Counted from the stretch's first letter, positions 13,538-27,900 are shown. The stretch: 64,000 bases of DNA from Capitella teleta (GCA_000328365.1 KB296812.1:63459-127458), one strand, 5' to 3'. Program-made: numbers and translations. The notes: generated by a model not told the origin, from the sequence alone.

Positions 13538-14753
13538 GCCGACTGTATATCTATACTTCTAGCTGGTATGTAATATTGTATCTAGTATCTGCATGTAGTA
13601 GTCTCTATTCCTTTGATCAGATTGGACACGCAATCATATCCCCAATTGTTAACCCTACCTATAGCTTCAACCGTTCCTCTTCAACCCGCCTCTCGAAACA
13701 TCAAACACTTTGGAACATGCAGATCAAATACGCACATACATATAGTATATGCAGTATTCACAAGCCAGACGCGGCGCCATTCGCGTGTGCTCGTCCGCAT
13801 CCTCTCAGAGGCGACGTCAGGGGTGCTTCAACCTCCGCTTACAATGGCACCACTAAAAAGGCCGACTTGAGCGCAGGACACATTGGACGAACCAGGCGCC
13901 CCTTGCGTCACGCTAAAAAACCTCCTCAGCATTCAGGATGCTCAGCAGGACCTATACACAGATATATTAATTACTCACACTGTATTTAACTAATTACCAA
14001 GTTTGCTTAGCATAAGAGTTTGTTTGCAGAAAGGTTCAAAGAGAGGATGCCGCCTCAGGTAGATATCGCTTTCTTTGTGTTGTTTGTTCAAGTGCGAACA
14101 ACTTGCCGGTTTAATGTAAACAATTAATAAAACATAAGCATGCTGTCGCTCAATATAGTGCTAACATACTGGTTTGTTGATCGAATTATTATAACTTCAT
14201 TGTTGCTGCTCAGTATATAATTGTGTTGAGTTTGTTACAGTTAATTATTGGATTGCTTTCATCTATGTTGGCATAAATTATGTTAATTATGTTAATGACA
14301 CAAATGTTGTTTAAATCACGAATGCAATAATTACCTCTTATTTTTATGTATGCTTATATGGAGATTTAACCTCTGAATATAATGCAATTTCCTAAATAAT
14401 TTATGCATTTTCTACTATTGTGTTCCATATGTGGGGAGTTTTCTGACTTATGCACGATTTAGATTTGGAGTAGGACTAATATTATTAGAACGTATTTTAC
14501 AAGAAGTTTAAATCTCACAAAATAGTTCTGATCAGTTAATCAGAACAGGTGTGATTGGACGTCGGAGATCGCTATCAGGTGTTAGATCTTTAGTTGATTG
14601 AATGGTCACGAAGGAGATAAGAAAGGTGAGCGGCAATTGGATTGCGTAATCACTTGATTGTGAGCGAGGCTAATTAGGCATTAGCATAGTTGATATTCAA
14701 CAAGAGAACGCGAAATGTGGGGTTTTCCATCTCATTTGATCGAATGTCTTGAA

Positions 14754-14763
14754 GCGCATGCGC
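14754..14763. promoter_or_regulatory. NRF1-like palindrome GCGCATGCGC (copy 4)
   Basis: Exact core palindrome about 0.8 kb before the Zic start codon, the copy nearest a plausible Zic promoter. Confidence 0.5.
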
Positions 14764-15580
14764 AGTGTGGGCGCACAGGGTTCAAACGTTCTCTTCCGGA
14801 TCAGCGCTCTAATTGCCTCGACGCAGAACGAAGATTAAAAACGATTTTTCAGCGTCGCAGGCCGAGTGAGCAGCATTCGCAGTAGAATTGCATTACTGGC
14901 AATTTCTCCCGTGGCATGCGGCATTGTCCTCTGCTCTACGAGACCTTTTTCATCGAGTTAACTCGACTGTATAAAGAGGAAACTGTCCTTCGCCGCTGCA
15001 GGCGTTGCTATCTGGCTAGCGATCGCTTCATCTTCCTACTCGATTCGACCGATATGACGAACCAGCGCTCGTGGCTGAAGCTCAACTTAAGCCCCACCCC
15101 TAACCAATCAGCGTTCGCGGATGAGCGCAGCCCAAGAACCACGCTGAGCCAATCAGAGCGCTGTTCTGAGTAAGAAGGCGTGGCTATAGCAGCGCCGCGC
15201 GGGGGACCCGCCCCCAGCAGGCAGAAGTGTTTAGTCTCTCAGCGCCAACAACAGAGCGAAATCCCCGAGGAATCCTCTCAGCGCTGCTCAAATTAGCAAT
15301 CGCAACCTGAAGACTTTGTTATTTGCCCGAGGAGGATGCTGGCGAGCGGTGATGCCTCGCCTCCTACGACGACCCACTACAGGAACAGCACTGGCACCCC
15401 GCACTCATAACAGCAGCCCGACAGCGAGGCCCCTCTCATTCGAACACCGACCTGCAACGGGTCAACAGCAACAGCCACCTCGGACACTCATGCGACACTC
15501 TTCTGGATCTCCGTTTGTGAACTTCATGTGATCCCCTTCTGTTACGTAACACTGCAATATCAGGATCGCACTTGCACAGG

Positions 15581-18500
15581 ATGCTTAACCCTTTCATGGA
15601 TACGGCCGCAGCGCACTCAGCGCACCTCTCCGGCCTCAAGATCAGCCCCCCGCACGCCATGCACGGCATGGGGGGCCCGGGGGAGTCCGGGGCCTCTGCT
15701 CACTCCCAGGTCGCCGGTGCTGGACAATTCGGCGGCCAGGCCAACGGCTACATGCAGCATTACGCTGCCCGGGATTTCTTGCTCCGTCGTGAGCATATGG
15801 CCGGTGGCTTCCCGGGGGAAGCGGGGCAAACCGCCTCGGGAATGTTCGGCGTGAGCTCCGGGTCGGCCCTGCACCACCACCCCCCGGGCAGCGATCCGGT
15901 GTCCAGCCAGATCCTCTTCCCGGGTCTCCACGACGGCGCGGCGGCGATGGCCGGGCCTCACGCGGCGGCGGCCGGCGCGGGGAGCCAGATGCGGCTACCT
16001 GGTCTCCATGGCGACATGTACCCGCGATCCAGTGACCAGTACTCGCAAATGACGTCACCACGCCATGACCACCACTTCGCCGCTGGTCACTTCCAGATGC
16101 AGCGTCATCATGACTACATCAACCCGATGAACCAACTAAATCATATGCATAACATGCACCAGGGAGGTGCCTTCTTCCGATATATGCGTCCTGCCATCAA
16201 ACAGGAGCATCCCTGCCTCTGGATCGACCCGGAGCAGCCGGAGCCGAGGAAGCCCTGCAACAAGACCTTCTCGACCATGCACGAAATAGTGACGCACCTC
16301 ACGGTGGAGCACGTCGGAGGCCCAGAGCAGGCATGCCACACTTGTTACTGGGAGGGCTGCTCACGGGAACTGAAGCCGTTCAAGGCAAAGTACAAACTGG
16401 TCAACCACATCCGCGTGCACACGGGGGAGAAACCCTTCCCTTGTCCGTTCCCTGGCTGCGGAAAAGTGTTTGCGAGGAGCGAAAACCTGAAGATCCACAA
16501 ACGAACGCATACTGGTGAGTGCTATTGCTGCTGCTTTGTCGTTTCTCAGTTCTGGGAAATCAGCATGGCGGATTCCTGGAACGAAAGAACTCATAAGAGG
16601 GAAAAATATTCCGTATACGAAATATGAGCTACAATATCTCACCTTCTGTGAATCGTATGTCAGAAATTCATTGTGCTTGTTATATACATAGCATAAATAG
16701 AAGTATAGACACGTATCTTTTCCTCAGTCTGCAAGTATCTATACATATTGTCGCATATACTGCAGATATGTACTTGGTGTATACATAGCCCTCAGTTCTT
16801 TAATTTGCATTTTATCAAGATCAATCAAGGTATATGTTCTGTATTTCCGCTATCACCGGATGTTACAACGGACATAAAATGTTCAACCGGCTTTCTTCCT
16901 CTCTTTCTGAACTCTTAAACATCAGAAGATTTTGTGGACAGATTGTTACGTAATCGGCGAAGAAGCTCTCTCCTGCGTGTTTATAGAACTCAGTTAAACG
17001 ATTTCGAAAGAGTTTCGAAAGTAAATAAAGCTCAGATGGAATTGCACCTAATTCGCGCTTCAACATCCGCCACAACTCTTGAGATATAATATATTTTAAT
17101 GATATGTATTTGGGTCACATTATGTCTTCATTCTGATTGAGTCTTAATAATCCGTTTCGGCCATAACGGGTGTTCCGGGGGCGGGGTGCTAACACTCCCC
17201 CATGCCCCGTCGAAACTTCATTAAGAATCGCTTCATTACCCTTCTCGTATTCATCAAAATTCCTCCTTCGCATATCCCAAGATAACTTAATTTCTAATCT
17301 GTCTAACCTGAGCAGATTTAATTGATGATTTACCTGTTCGTACAGGTGTAATGGCTATATTTTTTTTAAACAGGTGTGAATAATAATTACTTACATTTTA
17401 AAGAATTTTTGAACATATTTGAATGTTAAAATGCAGAGAAAAATCCCGTCCAGCTGATTAAATATTAATTAAAATATCAAATGAATTAGCGATCAGTAAT
17501 AAAAAATGCGAAAGCTGTAATTAAATATTCATGAGCATTATCGTGTATTACCATAGCAACCCGTATACACTTTAGTATATCTAATACAACCACATGACAC
17601 CCCAGAGAGTACAAAAAAATCACATATTATTATGACAAAAACATCAAAATGAAAGATAAAAAAAAAAACTACCGCCTCAAAGTCTATCAGCCATAAACAA
17701 TCAACTCAGAAGAGAGAACAGATCAAACGACGTATTCGTCATAAAACAATCGCAAGAAACACCTCGATGCTGTCTTTTTTCTCGCCATAAAGTCGGCAGG
17801 ATTAAAAGGGTTGTTTTGAGGGTTCTCCCGAGAACGCCCTCCAAATGCGGGCGCCGTTCCCTCTCCCCTTGTCCTCTTCCCCTTGAGGGCCCACTCGTGA
17901 ATCGGAAGAACATCTTCTCGCTCCCCACTAAAGCTCAATCAATTAATTAAGCCATCGGTCTCTTTGATGTTTAGCTCCGGTCTGTGAGTTGTTTCCGATC
18001 ATTCACGCGTTTATATACAACTGAATATCTTTTATTCTTCCCCACATTTGTTGCCCACATGTGAAAGGGGAGCGTGCCCCTTTTTCTTCCCGTATTTTCA
18101 CCCCACCTCCGCCTCCGCGTATCATCTTAAGCCTCCCAGATTTGCTCTTCGAATTCTGAAACTGTATAAATATTGTTGTTCGCACGCCGTGTCCGCCGTC
18201 TCCAGGGCCTCGCACGCGTAACATAGCAACGGTTGCTACGGACACCGCACAGCCTTGGCAACGCTTGGTCGCTCTTGCAGCTCTTACGTGTGTGCTATTA
18301 AGCGTGAATTGAGTTGTGCTGACCGCTGCTTCTCATCAGAGAGCGAGTACCTCTCCCGTTTCTCGCCTGTCAGTCATTGCCGGCCACTTTACACCGAGCG
18401 GTTCCGATCGGCAGCAGAGAAGCGTCGCAACAATTTGCACCTGATCGCCAGTGCGCATGCGTGCAGTAATCGTTTGCAGGTGTGAACGCATAAAAATTAA

Positions 18501-21500
18501 TGATCGTTATCATAATGGTCATTATTTTAACTCGATGTTAATATCAGTTTTTTTTTTTCTTCTTTGTTTTATAACTTTTTTTTATCTTCATACAAATGCT
18601 CGGTTTCTCTACAACTGATTACATTCGAAATATATCCAGGAAATATTATATGTGATTACTCTAGTCTATAATTTTGCCGTGATGTGATAATCAAAACTTA
18701 TATCACTGGTCAATAAGCACTTAATTAGCTGCAATGAATCAATATAAGATCATATTAGACGATTAGATGCTTTGCAACATTTACGCATCTCGTCTGTATG
18801 TGACAACAAACGTTAAATCGAGCGGTTTTGTCACCGCATGCAGGAGCAGAGGCAGGAAATAGCGACACAGCTAGGAAGGGGTGAGGGCGTTCGCAGTCTT
18901 CATCGGAGCCATTAGTAAAGCATTATACGTGAATCCCAGTTACCTGAGCGACATTCTGGCGGAAATCAGACGACGAGGTCCTCTGCAGATGTCATAGCGG
19001 AGAAGGGGGGGTTCGTGCGCCCCCGCCCCCTCCCACTGCCAACACTGGCCCCGTTCAGCGGGGGGCATTCAACGCGGAACCCCTCAATTTACGCTCATTA
19101 TTAATAACACGTCGCCAGTACTCTCTTAAATACGAGGAGAGCATGCACAATGCGCGGTAACCATGGCCGCTATTGAGTGGTCATTGTGCGTTGAAATGGT
19201 CACTTGATACTCCTTTATGGAGGGTCAAGGGCTCTCGGCTGGCCTCCACCGGCCACCGAGTCAACCAGGTCATCGTATACCTCTCGTGAAGTATATATCT
19301 CAAGAGTATTGACACTTATAGTGAAGTATATAATATACATGCATTATCTTCGCTGATCATTCTGTTTATATATCAAGCATCTGGTCAATTTAAATCAAGT
19401 TGTGTGTGCACAGAATTCCATTTCTTGTGCTGGTCAATTCAGCGCACCTGTTTATGCAAATAATATGGAATTTATTGTGAAACATTTTCAACACCATGCG
19501 TTACGCAATGCACCTACGGTGTTCATCAAGAGCACTTCACATAGTATTATATAATTGTTGCACGTTCGACCTTATTAAATGACACACATGCATAGATATA
19601 CAATATATCGGTATAGCATAGTATACAAGTGATTGCAATCCTCATATCACAGCACTAATTTTATTATTGAGATGTATGAGCAGGTAGGTCTCAGGTATCG
19701 TTGGCCCTTAAGTGAGTGATTGAGTGACTATAATATACTCATGATATCAGATTGTCGTTTTGCCTGCTCGAGTGGCAAATGGCTGATCTGTTGATAAGAT
19801 GCCAGAGATAACGCTCTTAAAGCGAATGTCTCCTAATGACTCCTTATCAGATCGTTGAGGGAACTCATCTGTGTAATTCTCACCTGACGATTTTATTACT
19901 GAACGGATTTTCCCGTTTAAGGTATTTAATTCAAAAGATGGCTTTTGAATATTTTTGCTATACATGTACTCAACGGAAGTGTCAAAATCTTACGAATACG
20001 AATCAAGTTTGATTTCAATAAAGCTGCATTGATATTTTTTTTTTATAATTCTATATTTATCAATACTAGTTTACACATAGCGAGCAGTCAATTATTATAA
20101 AATTCATTTCACGAGTTCTTTTATAACTTGGTTAATCGTTATGTAGTTAAATTCGAATACAGCTGATTCCAGCGGGTGGCCCTGCTTGCGTATCGCGGGG
20201 TGCGATGATGAATGTCGGCCAGAAGGCGCTTTTGAAAATGAAAAGTTAACAATTAACTTGCAAGTTGAACACAAAAGAAATGTTAGAAATTTACGGGGGC
20301 AAGGGTCAGCCATGTCGCATGGCATGTGTTGTCGGCACACGAAGCACAAAGACGCACCGACAACTGCTGCATGAGGCATCCCCCCATTCCCGGGCCAAGG
20401 CCCCCCGTCGACGGCCATTGTTACGGTTGTTCACGAAATTATGTTCACTCAAAGAAAATTCAACAGTCAGAAAATGGTGACAAAGCGAAGCGGTTGAAAC
20501 ATGAGTGAGATGACCCGTTGTAACGATTTGTTGGACAGAGAGAGAAATATCCAGCAATAATAAATATCTGGGTCGGGGTTTTTTTTGTTTTTTTTGTTTT
20601 TTTTTTTGTGTTTTTTGTTTACCGGACAAGAGAAGGATGGCCACAGTTGAGCAATTATTCAATACATGAGTGGACATTGTTCACCTGATCGATAATTTAC
20701 GATTGCAGCTTTTGTTCGGCTGACAGAATTGATCAAATATTCGCCTTTAATGAGTGCGCCGTGACAAAGGCCGTCAGTATTGCGTAAAATTCCTCGACAA
20801 TGTCCACGTGGGCCGGTTATTGCTCCAGTCCTCCTCACCTGTCAGCCTCAACATATAGATTGCGTAATATTTTTAACACAATGAGTCGAACTCAATCAGG
20901 CGCGAGGCGTTTGCATAGAGACCTGATGTGCTTAATTTCCGCATCAATTTCGTCGTCGAAACTTGTGAACATTTTCTGCTTTTTGTTTTTCGTGCATGAG
21001 ATAAAACAAGGAAATGATTTGTGTCGAGAATCCCCCGAGATGATAATGCGTCCATTTCGCTTTCACCGAGGTCGCTGTGATTAGCAGAAAAAGCGCCTGG
21101 AATTAACACTTAATGAGGCGAAATGGCAGCGCAGAGTGCATTGCCCGGCGCTGGTGTTGCACCGGTGACTCACGGCCTGCTTACCTCGTGATAATAATAA
21201 TAACAGTTATAATAACAATATTAAGAGCAGTCGCCGCTCTATTGATGGATGGGGTCTTTATGGCTTAGCGGAGTGCATGCACGTGGTCCATTCAGCGGCC
21301 CAATCAAGATCTACTGCCTCTGCAATAATCGCTTTGTGCCCTGGTCAATATTTGTGCAGTATTGGTCATTGTGGTGTCAATGCATTCTCTTAATCACGAT
21401 TTATGATTTTCCGCAGGTGAGAAGCCGTTCAAGTGCGAGTTCGAAGGTTGTGATCGACGCTTCGCCAACAGTTCTGACCGGAAGAAGCACTCGCACGTCC

Positions 21501-22060
21501 ACACCAGCGACAAGCCCTACAACTGCAAGGTGCGCGGTTGCGACAAGAGTTACACGCATCCATCTTCGTTACGTAAGCACATGAAGATCCACTGTAAATC
21601 CCCGCCCCCTCCCGGGGCTGGCTCCGACGGACACAACACCAGCTTCGACAACTCCAGTGAGCGATCCGAATCGCCGTTATCCGAAGACGGCATGGACGAG
21701 AAGCGATCCAGTCTCGACCCAACAGCCGTGAACGCCTCGTCCGACCGCAACCCCTTACAGCAACCTCAACAGCACCATCAACAACCTCAACAGCACCATC
21801 AACAAGAACAGCAGCAGCAACAACAGCATCTAACGTCACCGTCGTCCTTACACGCCAATCCGCTTCTTCCGAACTCTTCTGGATTGGGCGGATTACACGG
21901 ACATGGCGCTCCGAATCTGAGCGAATGGTACGTCTGTCAATCGGGTGGCATGCCAACGCCCCCTAGCAACGAACACTCACCCCTGGGGACGCTAGGGCAC
22001 CACCCTCACCCCCATTCGCACCTTCCCTCACTGCATCACACGGCGGTTGCGCAATACTAA
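15581..22060 (+). CDS. ZIC: Zic family zinc-finger transcription factor (ZIC/odd-paired)
   Basis: Coding exons are 15581-16514 and 21417-22060, joined by a phase-1 GT-AG intron; the product is 525 residues. Zic proteins are nuclear DNA-binding factors and Gli relatives that act in neural, mesodermal and segmental patterning. The ZOC motif (ARDFLLRRE) lies near residues 63-71. Five C2H2 fingers span about 212-370. Fingers 1 and 2 carry the Zic/Gli tandem CWCH2 feature (C212-L-W and CYWEGC), and finger 5 has C-x4-C (CKVRGC) as in fly opa. A Ser/Pro stretch and a Gln/His tract (about 400-430) follow, then the family C-terminal patch NLSEWYV. The intron splits the finger 3-4 linker (RTHTG/EKPF), a site shared with vertebrate ZIC genes, but the second vertebrate intron is absent. 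The ATG was chosen because MLNPFMD matches family starts; an AG acceptor directly before it could mark an untranslated upstream exon. Confidence 0.96.
16515..21416 (+). other. Zic intron 1 (4.9 kb, phase 1)
   Basis: The donor is gtgagt and the acceptor ccgcag. No exon was recognised inside on either strand. The intron is AT-rich and holds X-box-like motifs (about 17547-17560 and 18218-18230), T-rich runs near 18550 and a T/G low-complexity stretch at 20578-20620. Long introns in patterning genes often carry enhancers, but that is inference here. Confidence 0.7.
21761..21802 (+). repeat. 21-bp tandem duplication in the Zic glutamine tract
   Basis: Two identical 21-bp units, each encoding QPQQHHQ, sit side by side at 21761-21781 and 21782-21802 and are followed by a CAG/CAA run. 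The tract is in frame and probably length-variable between individuals or species. Confidence 0.9.
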
Positions 22061-22832
22061 CTGCTGTTACATCAAACATTATAAACGATTTTTATCAAAC
22101 AGTATTTCGTGTGCGTAGTGTACTGTTTCTGTCACAATTGAAGTGCCTCGTCCGTCATGACGTCACACGGATCTCTCGCCCTTATTATTATTATTTATTA
22201 ATTGTTTTGTATTCGTTTATTACTGTAGTAGTCTTTATCGAATTTCTCTCAAACAAATTGGTGAATTTTCAATTAATTATCTTCCCACTTCGGCCTGTGA
22301 CCTGCATGTTTGCCTTGATTTCTTGCATAATTCTTTTTTTTTTTTTTTCTTTCTTTCTTTCCTCCTTTTTCTCCTTTTTTTTTTTTTTCTTTTCAGTTCA
22401 AGTTCAATCAAAATATATTTTAATCATGCATCCATCCTTTTATTTTGATATTCATGAATTAGATCTTTTCGTTTTCGCTCATGTTTCTATGTATACCAGC
22501 CTCTTGAGGAGTAAAAACCCTCTTTCATTATATATTGACAATCACAACCCGTCTTCTTTGTTTCATTTGTCAGTTTAAGGAAACAATCAAGTTCTTAATT
22601 ATCCATTTATATATTATAGCTATTTATATTATATTATTTATATATTATATATTATTATTATCCAGCATAGTAAAATGCGATATGTCGATATATATATATA
22701 TATACATGGAGTATATACCTGTGATCATATCCTACTCATTCCTTATATAGATGATGAAATGTGACGGGCCCTATATGTAGTCTTCATTGCCTTTCGCGTA
22801 TTACGCTCTGCGGGGGGTCCCCTGCAAAAGTT

Positions 22833-22846
22833 GTTGCCATGGCAAC
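22833..22846. promoter_or_regulatory. Palindromic RFX X-box downstream of Zic
   Basis: GTTGCCATGGCAAC is a perfect palindrome and near-ideal X-box (EF-C/MDBP type), 0.8 kb after the Zic stop codon. The identical 14-mer recurs at 43512-43525. Confidence 0.5.
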
Positions 22847-24947
22847 GCATATTATACGCACAGCGGTGCGTGATTGTCCAATCGTCGTGGCGTATAAGGC
22901 ACCCTCCTGCCTGTTACACACACGTTGCGTGACAAGCGGGGTCCTTTAGCACTTCCCCTCTTGAACGTCTTTCAACATCGCCACCTTTTTTTTCTCTTCT
23001 TTAAGAACTTTAACCTCTGCGTCATTCACACTCAACCAGCGGGACATTAGTTAACATGGCTGGCGTAATTATATTACATGCAGTTTATACGCTCCTCATA
23101 TTATTGAGGTATTGTGAAGAGCTGACTGCCCGTCGAGTTGAGACTGAGGCGCTCAGCAGTCGATTTATTGAGACGCCATCAACGCGGATTTCTGATTTTA
23201 TATTTTTTATACCTGAGCTAGAGCGAGATAATGCTTTCTGCGGCTAATGCCTCTGTATTGAAACACCGTGGCCCCGTTTAAGCCTGCAAACTGTAAATTG
23301 TTGGAAATTGAATGAACGAAAAGCAGCGCTTTAGAAATCGCATTTAATACTCTGTGTAGTAGCGTTCAATGTAGCAACTGTTTGTTGGTTTTGAAAATGT
23401 AAATATTTCAGAGGAGCTGGGCTCCTTTGAAGGGCGGAGGTCCCTGATGGGCGAGATATTGCTGCTCGCGACAGGACCTCTGAAACCGAACGCGCTCCGA
23501 TGCCACAACACAAGCCAGTGCAACATGGGGGTGCTATATTTACGCCCAAAACACCAGACGACTGTTTTTACAGCACGGTGGCGTACAAATAGCACCGGCG
23601 TTATTGGCACGATTCGCCGCCTATGTAGCGATATGCTGGCTATTGTTCCAATCAGCAGCCGGTGAAAACAAGACCTCATGCTGATGAAGAGCTCTCCAGT
23701 GACTCAGCTGTACAAGGATATCAGATCTCCTAGAAAAGGCCCGGAATTCTCCCCCGAAATACGGCAGACGGGGGTGGGGATGGCAGCAATCAAGTCGCTC
23801 GCTATACCTACAATCTAGGCATGAACTACTAGTACTTGTATACTCTGTTAGTATAGATTATGTATTTATAATAAGTTTTAAAAGCCGAATGAAAACTGTT
23901 TGTTTACATTCGCTCAGCTTGATAGACTGAAGTCCTCTCACATCTTTTCAGTGTGGAATTTCAATATTTGAGTATTTTTTAATGCTATTGATTTGAAGAA
24001 TAGACCAACATTTCAATGCAGCTATTCAGCTCGCAGTGGTATATAGTATAGCGCCTATTTATGCGCTCGTATTTCGAAATTATCTGCTTCACGAAGCCTC
24101 CTCGTTCTCTGCTTTCTTCTTTGTGGTTGCTACCTTTTCTTTTGAATGAATCCTCCTCCTCCTCCTTCTCAGCTACCTACATCAGGTGTAATTATAGATC
24201 GAGTCTCCTCACGTCACAACTCAAAGAATGGGGATTAGACAGCAAACCTGCTATTCACGAAATCCTCCGGGACAAAACCAGTGACACGCATTCAAAGCCG
24301 TAAACCCAACGTAAGTATCTTATATATACATGTACACCATTAAATTATTCACTCTATATACGAAGAGAGTTTAGTCATTGGGTGAGCGAGTGAGCGGAGG
24401 CGAAGGTCAGTGAGGTGTGTCGGTGCACTGAGGCGTGAGGGGGAGTTAAAGGGAGGGCGTGGCTTCCTTTATGATGAACTGTCTGAATAGACACCAATGG
24501 ACCTCGTTGCCATGGAGACTGAACTGTAAGACATTCCAAAACATTAAACCTCTCTTATATGTGGTGGAGTAGTGCTCAGTATAAAACCCAGAGTGAAATG
24601 CATTTATTCATTGATGGTGGCAAGTTTTGTAGACCAGGAAAGGTTGTGGGTACAATGCCCCACCCCCTCAAGCAACGAATTTTGATTTGAGGGGAGGTGG
24701 GGGGGGGGGGGGGGTCGAATGAGGAAAATCACAATTCCACAGACAGGTTCCAGTCTGCAATGTGTACTTGTCAAAACGGTTGCGTATAGAACCAATAGTC
24801 TGGTTGCGTATAGAAAGAATTAAAAAGTAGAACAACAGCATTCTCCTTTATATTTCTTCTCATTCGCTTTTGTTTCGAAGGTGTTCACCTGTGAGATGAG
24901 GCAAATCACATCACCTCAGCGTCCGAAACAGCAGCACAACAATCGCT

Positions 24948-24997
24948 NNNNNNNNNNNNNNNNNNNNNNNNNNNNNNNNNNNNNNNNNNNNNNNNNN
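24948..24997. other. Assembly gap (50 Ns)
   Basis: Exactly 50 unresolved bases, probably a fixed-size scaffold placeholder, so the true length is unknown. A poly(G) tract lies about 240 bp upstream and a poly(T) run about 360 bp downstream. Confidence 0.98.
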
Positions 24998-27900
24998 ACA
25001 CGAACGGCCTGACGACCTAATCTGTGCGAAGCGCTTCATAATTGTCACATTTTACGGCGATATTTCTGCTTGGATTGCTTTCTTGCAACACCTGCCCCTC
25101 TTCAAAGCAGGTTATGATCATTAACGCGGAGGTGTGAACGACTCGCGTGAGGAGGAGTTGGCGAGGTCCTCCTCCAAGATGCAGCCACCATGAATATGGG
25201 AGGCGAGAAACCTCATTTTCAGATAGCACCGGTCATTCAGCCCAGGGGTCAAACAGAGAGTGACCCATCGGACCCAGGTCATGCCATTATATACCTGCAA
25301 GCGGCATGACATATAAGAGAAAAATGCCATATGGCGTAGGAATCCGCTCCTTTGGGGTTTTTTTTTTTTTTTTTTTTTTTTTAGTTCTTCCGAAATTATA
25401 TGAGAAGTATCAGGTTACTGTTATATATGTTTTCTTCAGTATCACTCAATAGATCACGTGAAACACTCGGCTGTCTGTTGCTATATGGTCTCTTATACAT
25501 GCCACGGGCCCTGGAGCCGACAAAACAGCAATATCAAAAGCAGTTTATTCAGAAGCAATAAAAAGCAACGATTACTCGCGTTATTTACTTCACTAGGTTA
25601 CAGTAATTAACAATTTAACAGCTCTGCTATATCCATAGTTTTTCTTCTTTCCCCTGTGCATGAATATCGCCTACTTTTGGGATTTGCATACACCTGTATA
25701 ATACATACTCATTATAATATTAATGTATACACTGTACATGCTATACATGTATAATCTTAGTAAATCGTCCTGGCCCTATACAAGGGCATGAAGTTCCACA
25801 ATGTAACACGCATCCTATAAATTTGCATATAGATGCAGTTTGAGACGAAACCCCATAACCCTCCACGCTTCGACGCCTCGCCTGACAGTTCATAAAAAAC
25901 CCCTCTCTGAATATCTCCCAGCCATTCAGATACGCGACCCATTTAACACTCAGTGAGTCGCGCGAGAGGAAAAAAAAAACGTGTCTCTTTTCGTTCTCCT
26001 TTTCTTTGTGGTAACTGATATCGACTGATAAGATCTTCAATGGATACCAGAGAGGTGTTAACAGTTACAAATGAGGGCCATAGATAAGCACCTCCATGAT
26101 GGAGTCTTTTTGCTCTCTATATAACTGCATTGACACAGTGGCAATGTGGCTGATGCCTTCTAACCAATAAACTGTCAGACGCAGAGCTCTCTGCGGGAAT
26201 AGCTTCGGAGAGAGCAAAGGGCCGGATAGCTCTTCATGTCGACGCATGGGAAATGGTGTTGCCGCTCACAGGTGCCTCTGATGGCTGCTCTGTCTCCCTC
26301 TTCCCTCGCCTCATCACTTTTATTCGGTGCTACTGTATATAATGTATGCTTCACAATTATGTCACGTGGCCTTGCATCGTTATATCCACCGAAAAACATT
26401 ATACCAGCAGACATGTGCTCTACAATGCTACAACCAATATAATTAGTGACAGAAATTAGTTCCTGTCTATAGGCTAATATATACCGTTAGCCTGGTATTG
26501 GCCCCAAACGGTTATAATAATCTATACGTGTATAATAGACCTACTAATTAGGTGTACACCTGTATATAGGCATGATAATACCAAGAGGCCAGTAGGAGTT
26601 CAAGACAGTTAACATCGTTGAATTTTCCCATCGCATATCTTTGCGATCAGTCGTCTTGGGGATGTCGTGGAATGCACGAATTTATATAAACATGTAAATT
26701 TGCTTATTTTCTCTGCAGTTCGCGCCATTAGGTCGTACAAAACGTTCCCGCTGCTTCTATTTGCTCTGCTATCAGCCGAGAACAATGCCATCAATGTCAG
26801 CTCCCGGTGCCGAGTTCGATGAAACGCTCGTGTCGATTCAGATCGATGCCGCGCCGACGAAGTGAATGGCGCGAAAAAGCAGACGACAGATGCGTCCGTC
26901 GCTTTGGCGCCAAATTGAGAAGACCTGGAGAAGTGATCGAAAGATCATTGAGCGCTCAATGGCATCGGAGCCTCAATTTGCGAAATTAATTCGTTAGAAT
27001 TGTGTCCGCTTATTGTACAAATTGATTGCTCAAGTTGGTCCTGCCTGCGGTGCTGGGAAAAACGGTTGATACTCGAGAACGAGGGGCGACTGTACAAGTC
27101 ATGTTCTCGGTTTCGGGATAGCGAGGCGTTGTTATTGTTGTTGTAGTTTTTTGAAACATCTTACGCAGAATATTGAGCAAGTAGGGGTGCACTAAGAATG
27201 GCATTGATGTCGCTGAGCGCGCTTTCTTGCGCGCAGGAAATGGATTCGGAACGGGAGAGGGTCCTTTGAGCGACAGGTCACAATTATTGTATTTTGCATT
27301 CACAGAAAATAGCGAATAGACAACTTGCCGCGCTTCTCGTTTGTCGAGGATCGAAATAAGCCAGGTCGATAAAAAGGCATCCTTCAAGCAGAGAAACGCA
27401 AACAAACTGTTGATTGCCGGCATTATTCTTGCATTACACACGCATGATACGTTTCATGTGGCTTCTGGTAATGTAAACACGTATCTGTCAATCACCGCCT
27501 CATTATGCTAATCGATTCATAGCTCCGCCCATTTATTATCATAATCAATCAGGGCCCGTGAAACCAGATTCCTTGACATTAGTGCGTCTGACTATGCGCT
27601 TATCTAACCCCCGACTGGTCAACCCGGCTGGACTGAGGTCGGGAGCTCCGTGGCACCGTCAATTAAGATGTTTTCGCACCTCCCGGGGGGTGTGAGTCCG
27701 GTTGCAAGATCGGGTTACTTCGCCCAACTCCACATTCGAAACCCGCTGTTCTCGCTGACCATCGGTATTTATGGCTGAGATAGTTGATCGCCCCACGATG
27801 ACGTCATGATGAGATGGACGCCCTGTGGCCCTCGGCTGCCTGAAGCCACAACTCAGTCACTCTAGGGTAAACTCGTCCAGAATACTTTAGTAGTGCAATT

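Larger units (their letters stand above)
1..15580. other. Upstream region of Zic without recognised protein genes
   Basis: Apart from the LINE relic, repeats and motifs listed separately, this stretch has only short ORFs with no recognisable domain. GC content rises toward the Zic start (about 15200-15580), which is probably its 5' UTR and promoter. It begins in a poly(G) run. The region is best read as intergenic with possible Zic enhancers. Confidence 0.55.

Noticed and set aside
15617-16061. Long minus-strand ORFs opposite Zic exon 1
   Set aside because: Antisense shadows of a GC-rich coding exon; no family resemblance.
27010-27441. 143-codon minus-strand ORF
   Set aside because: No motif or family resemblance and no splice context; probably chance.
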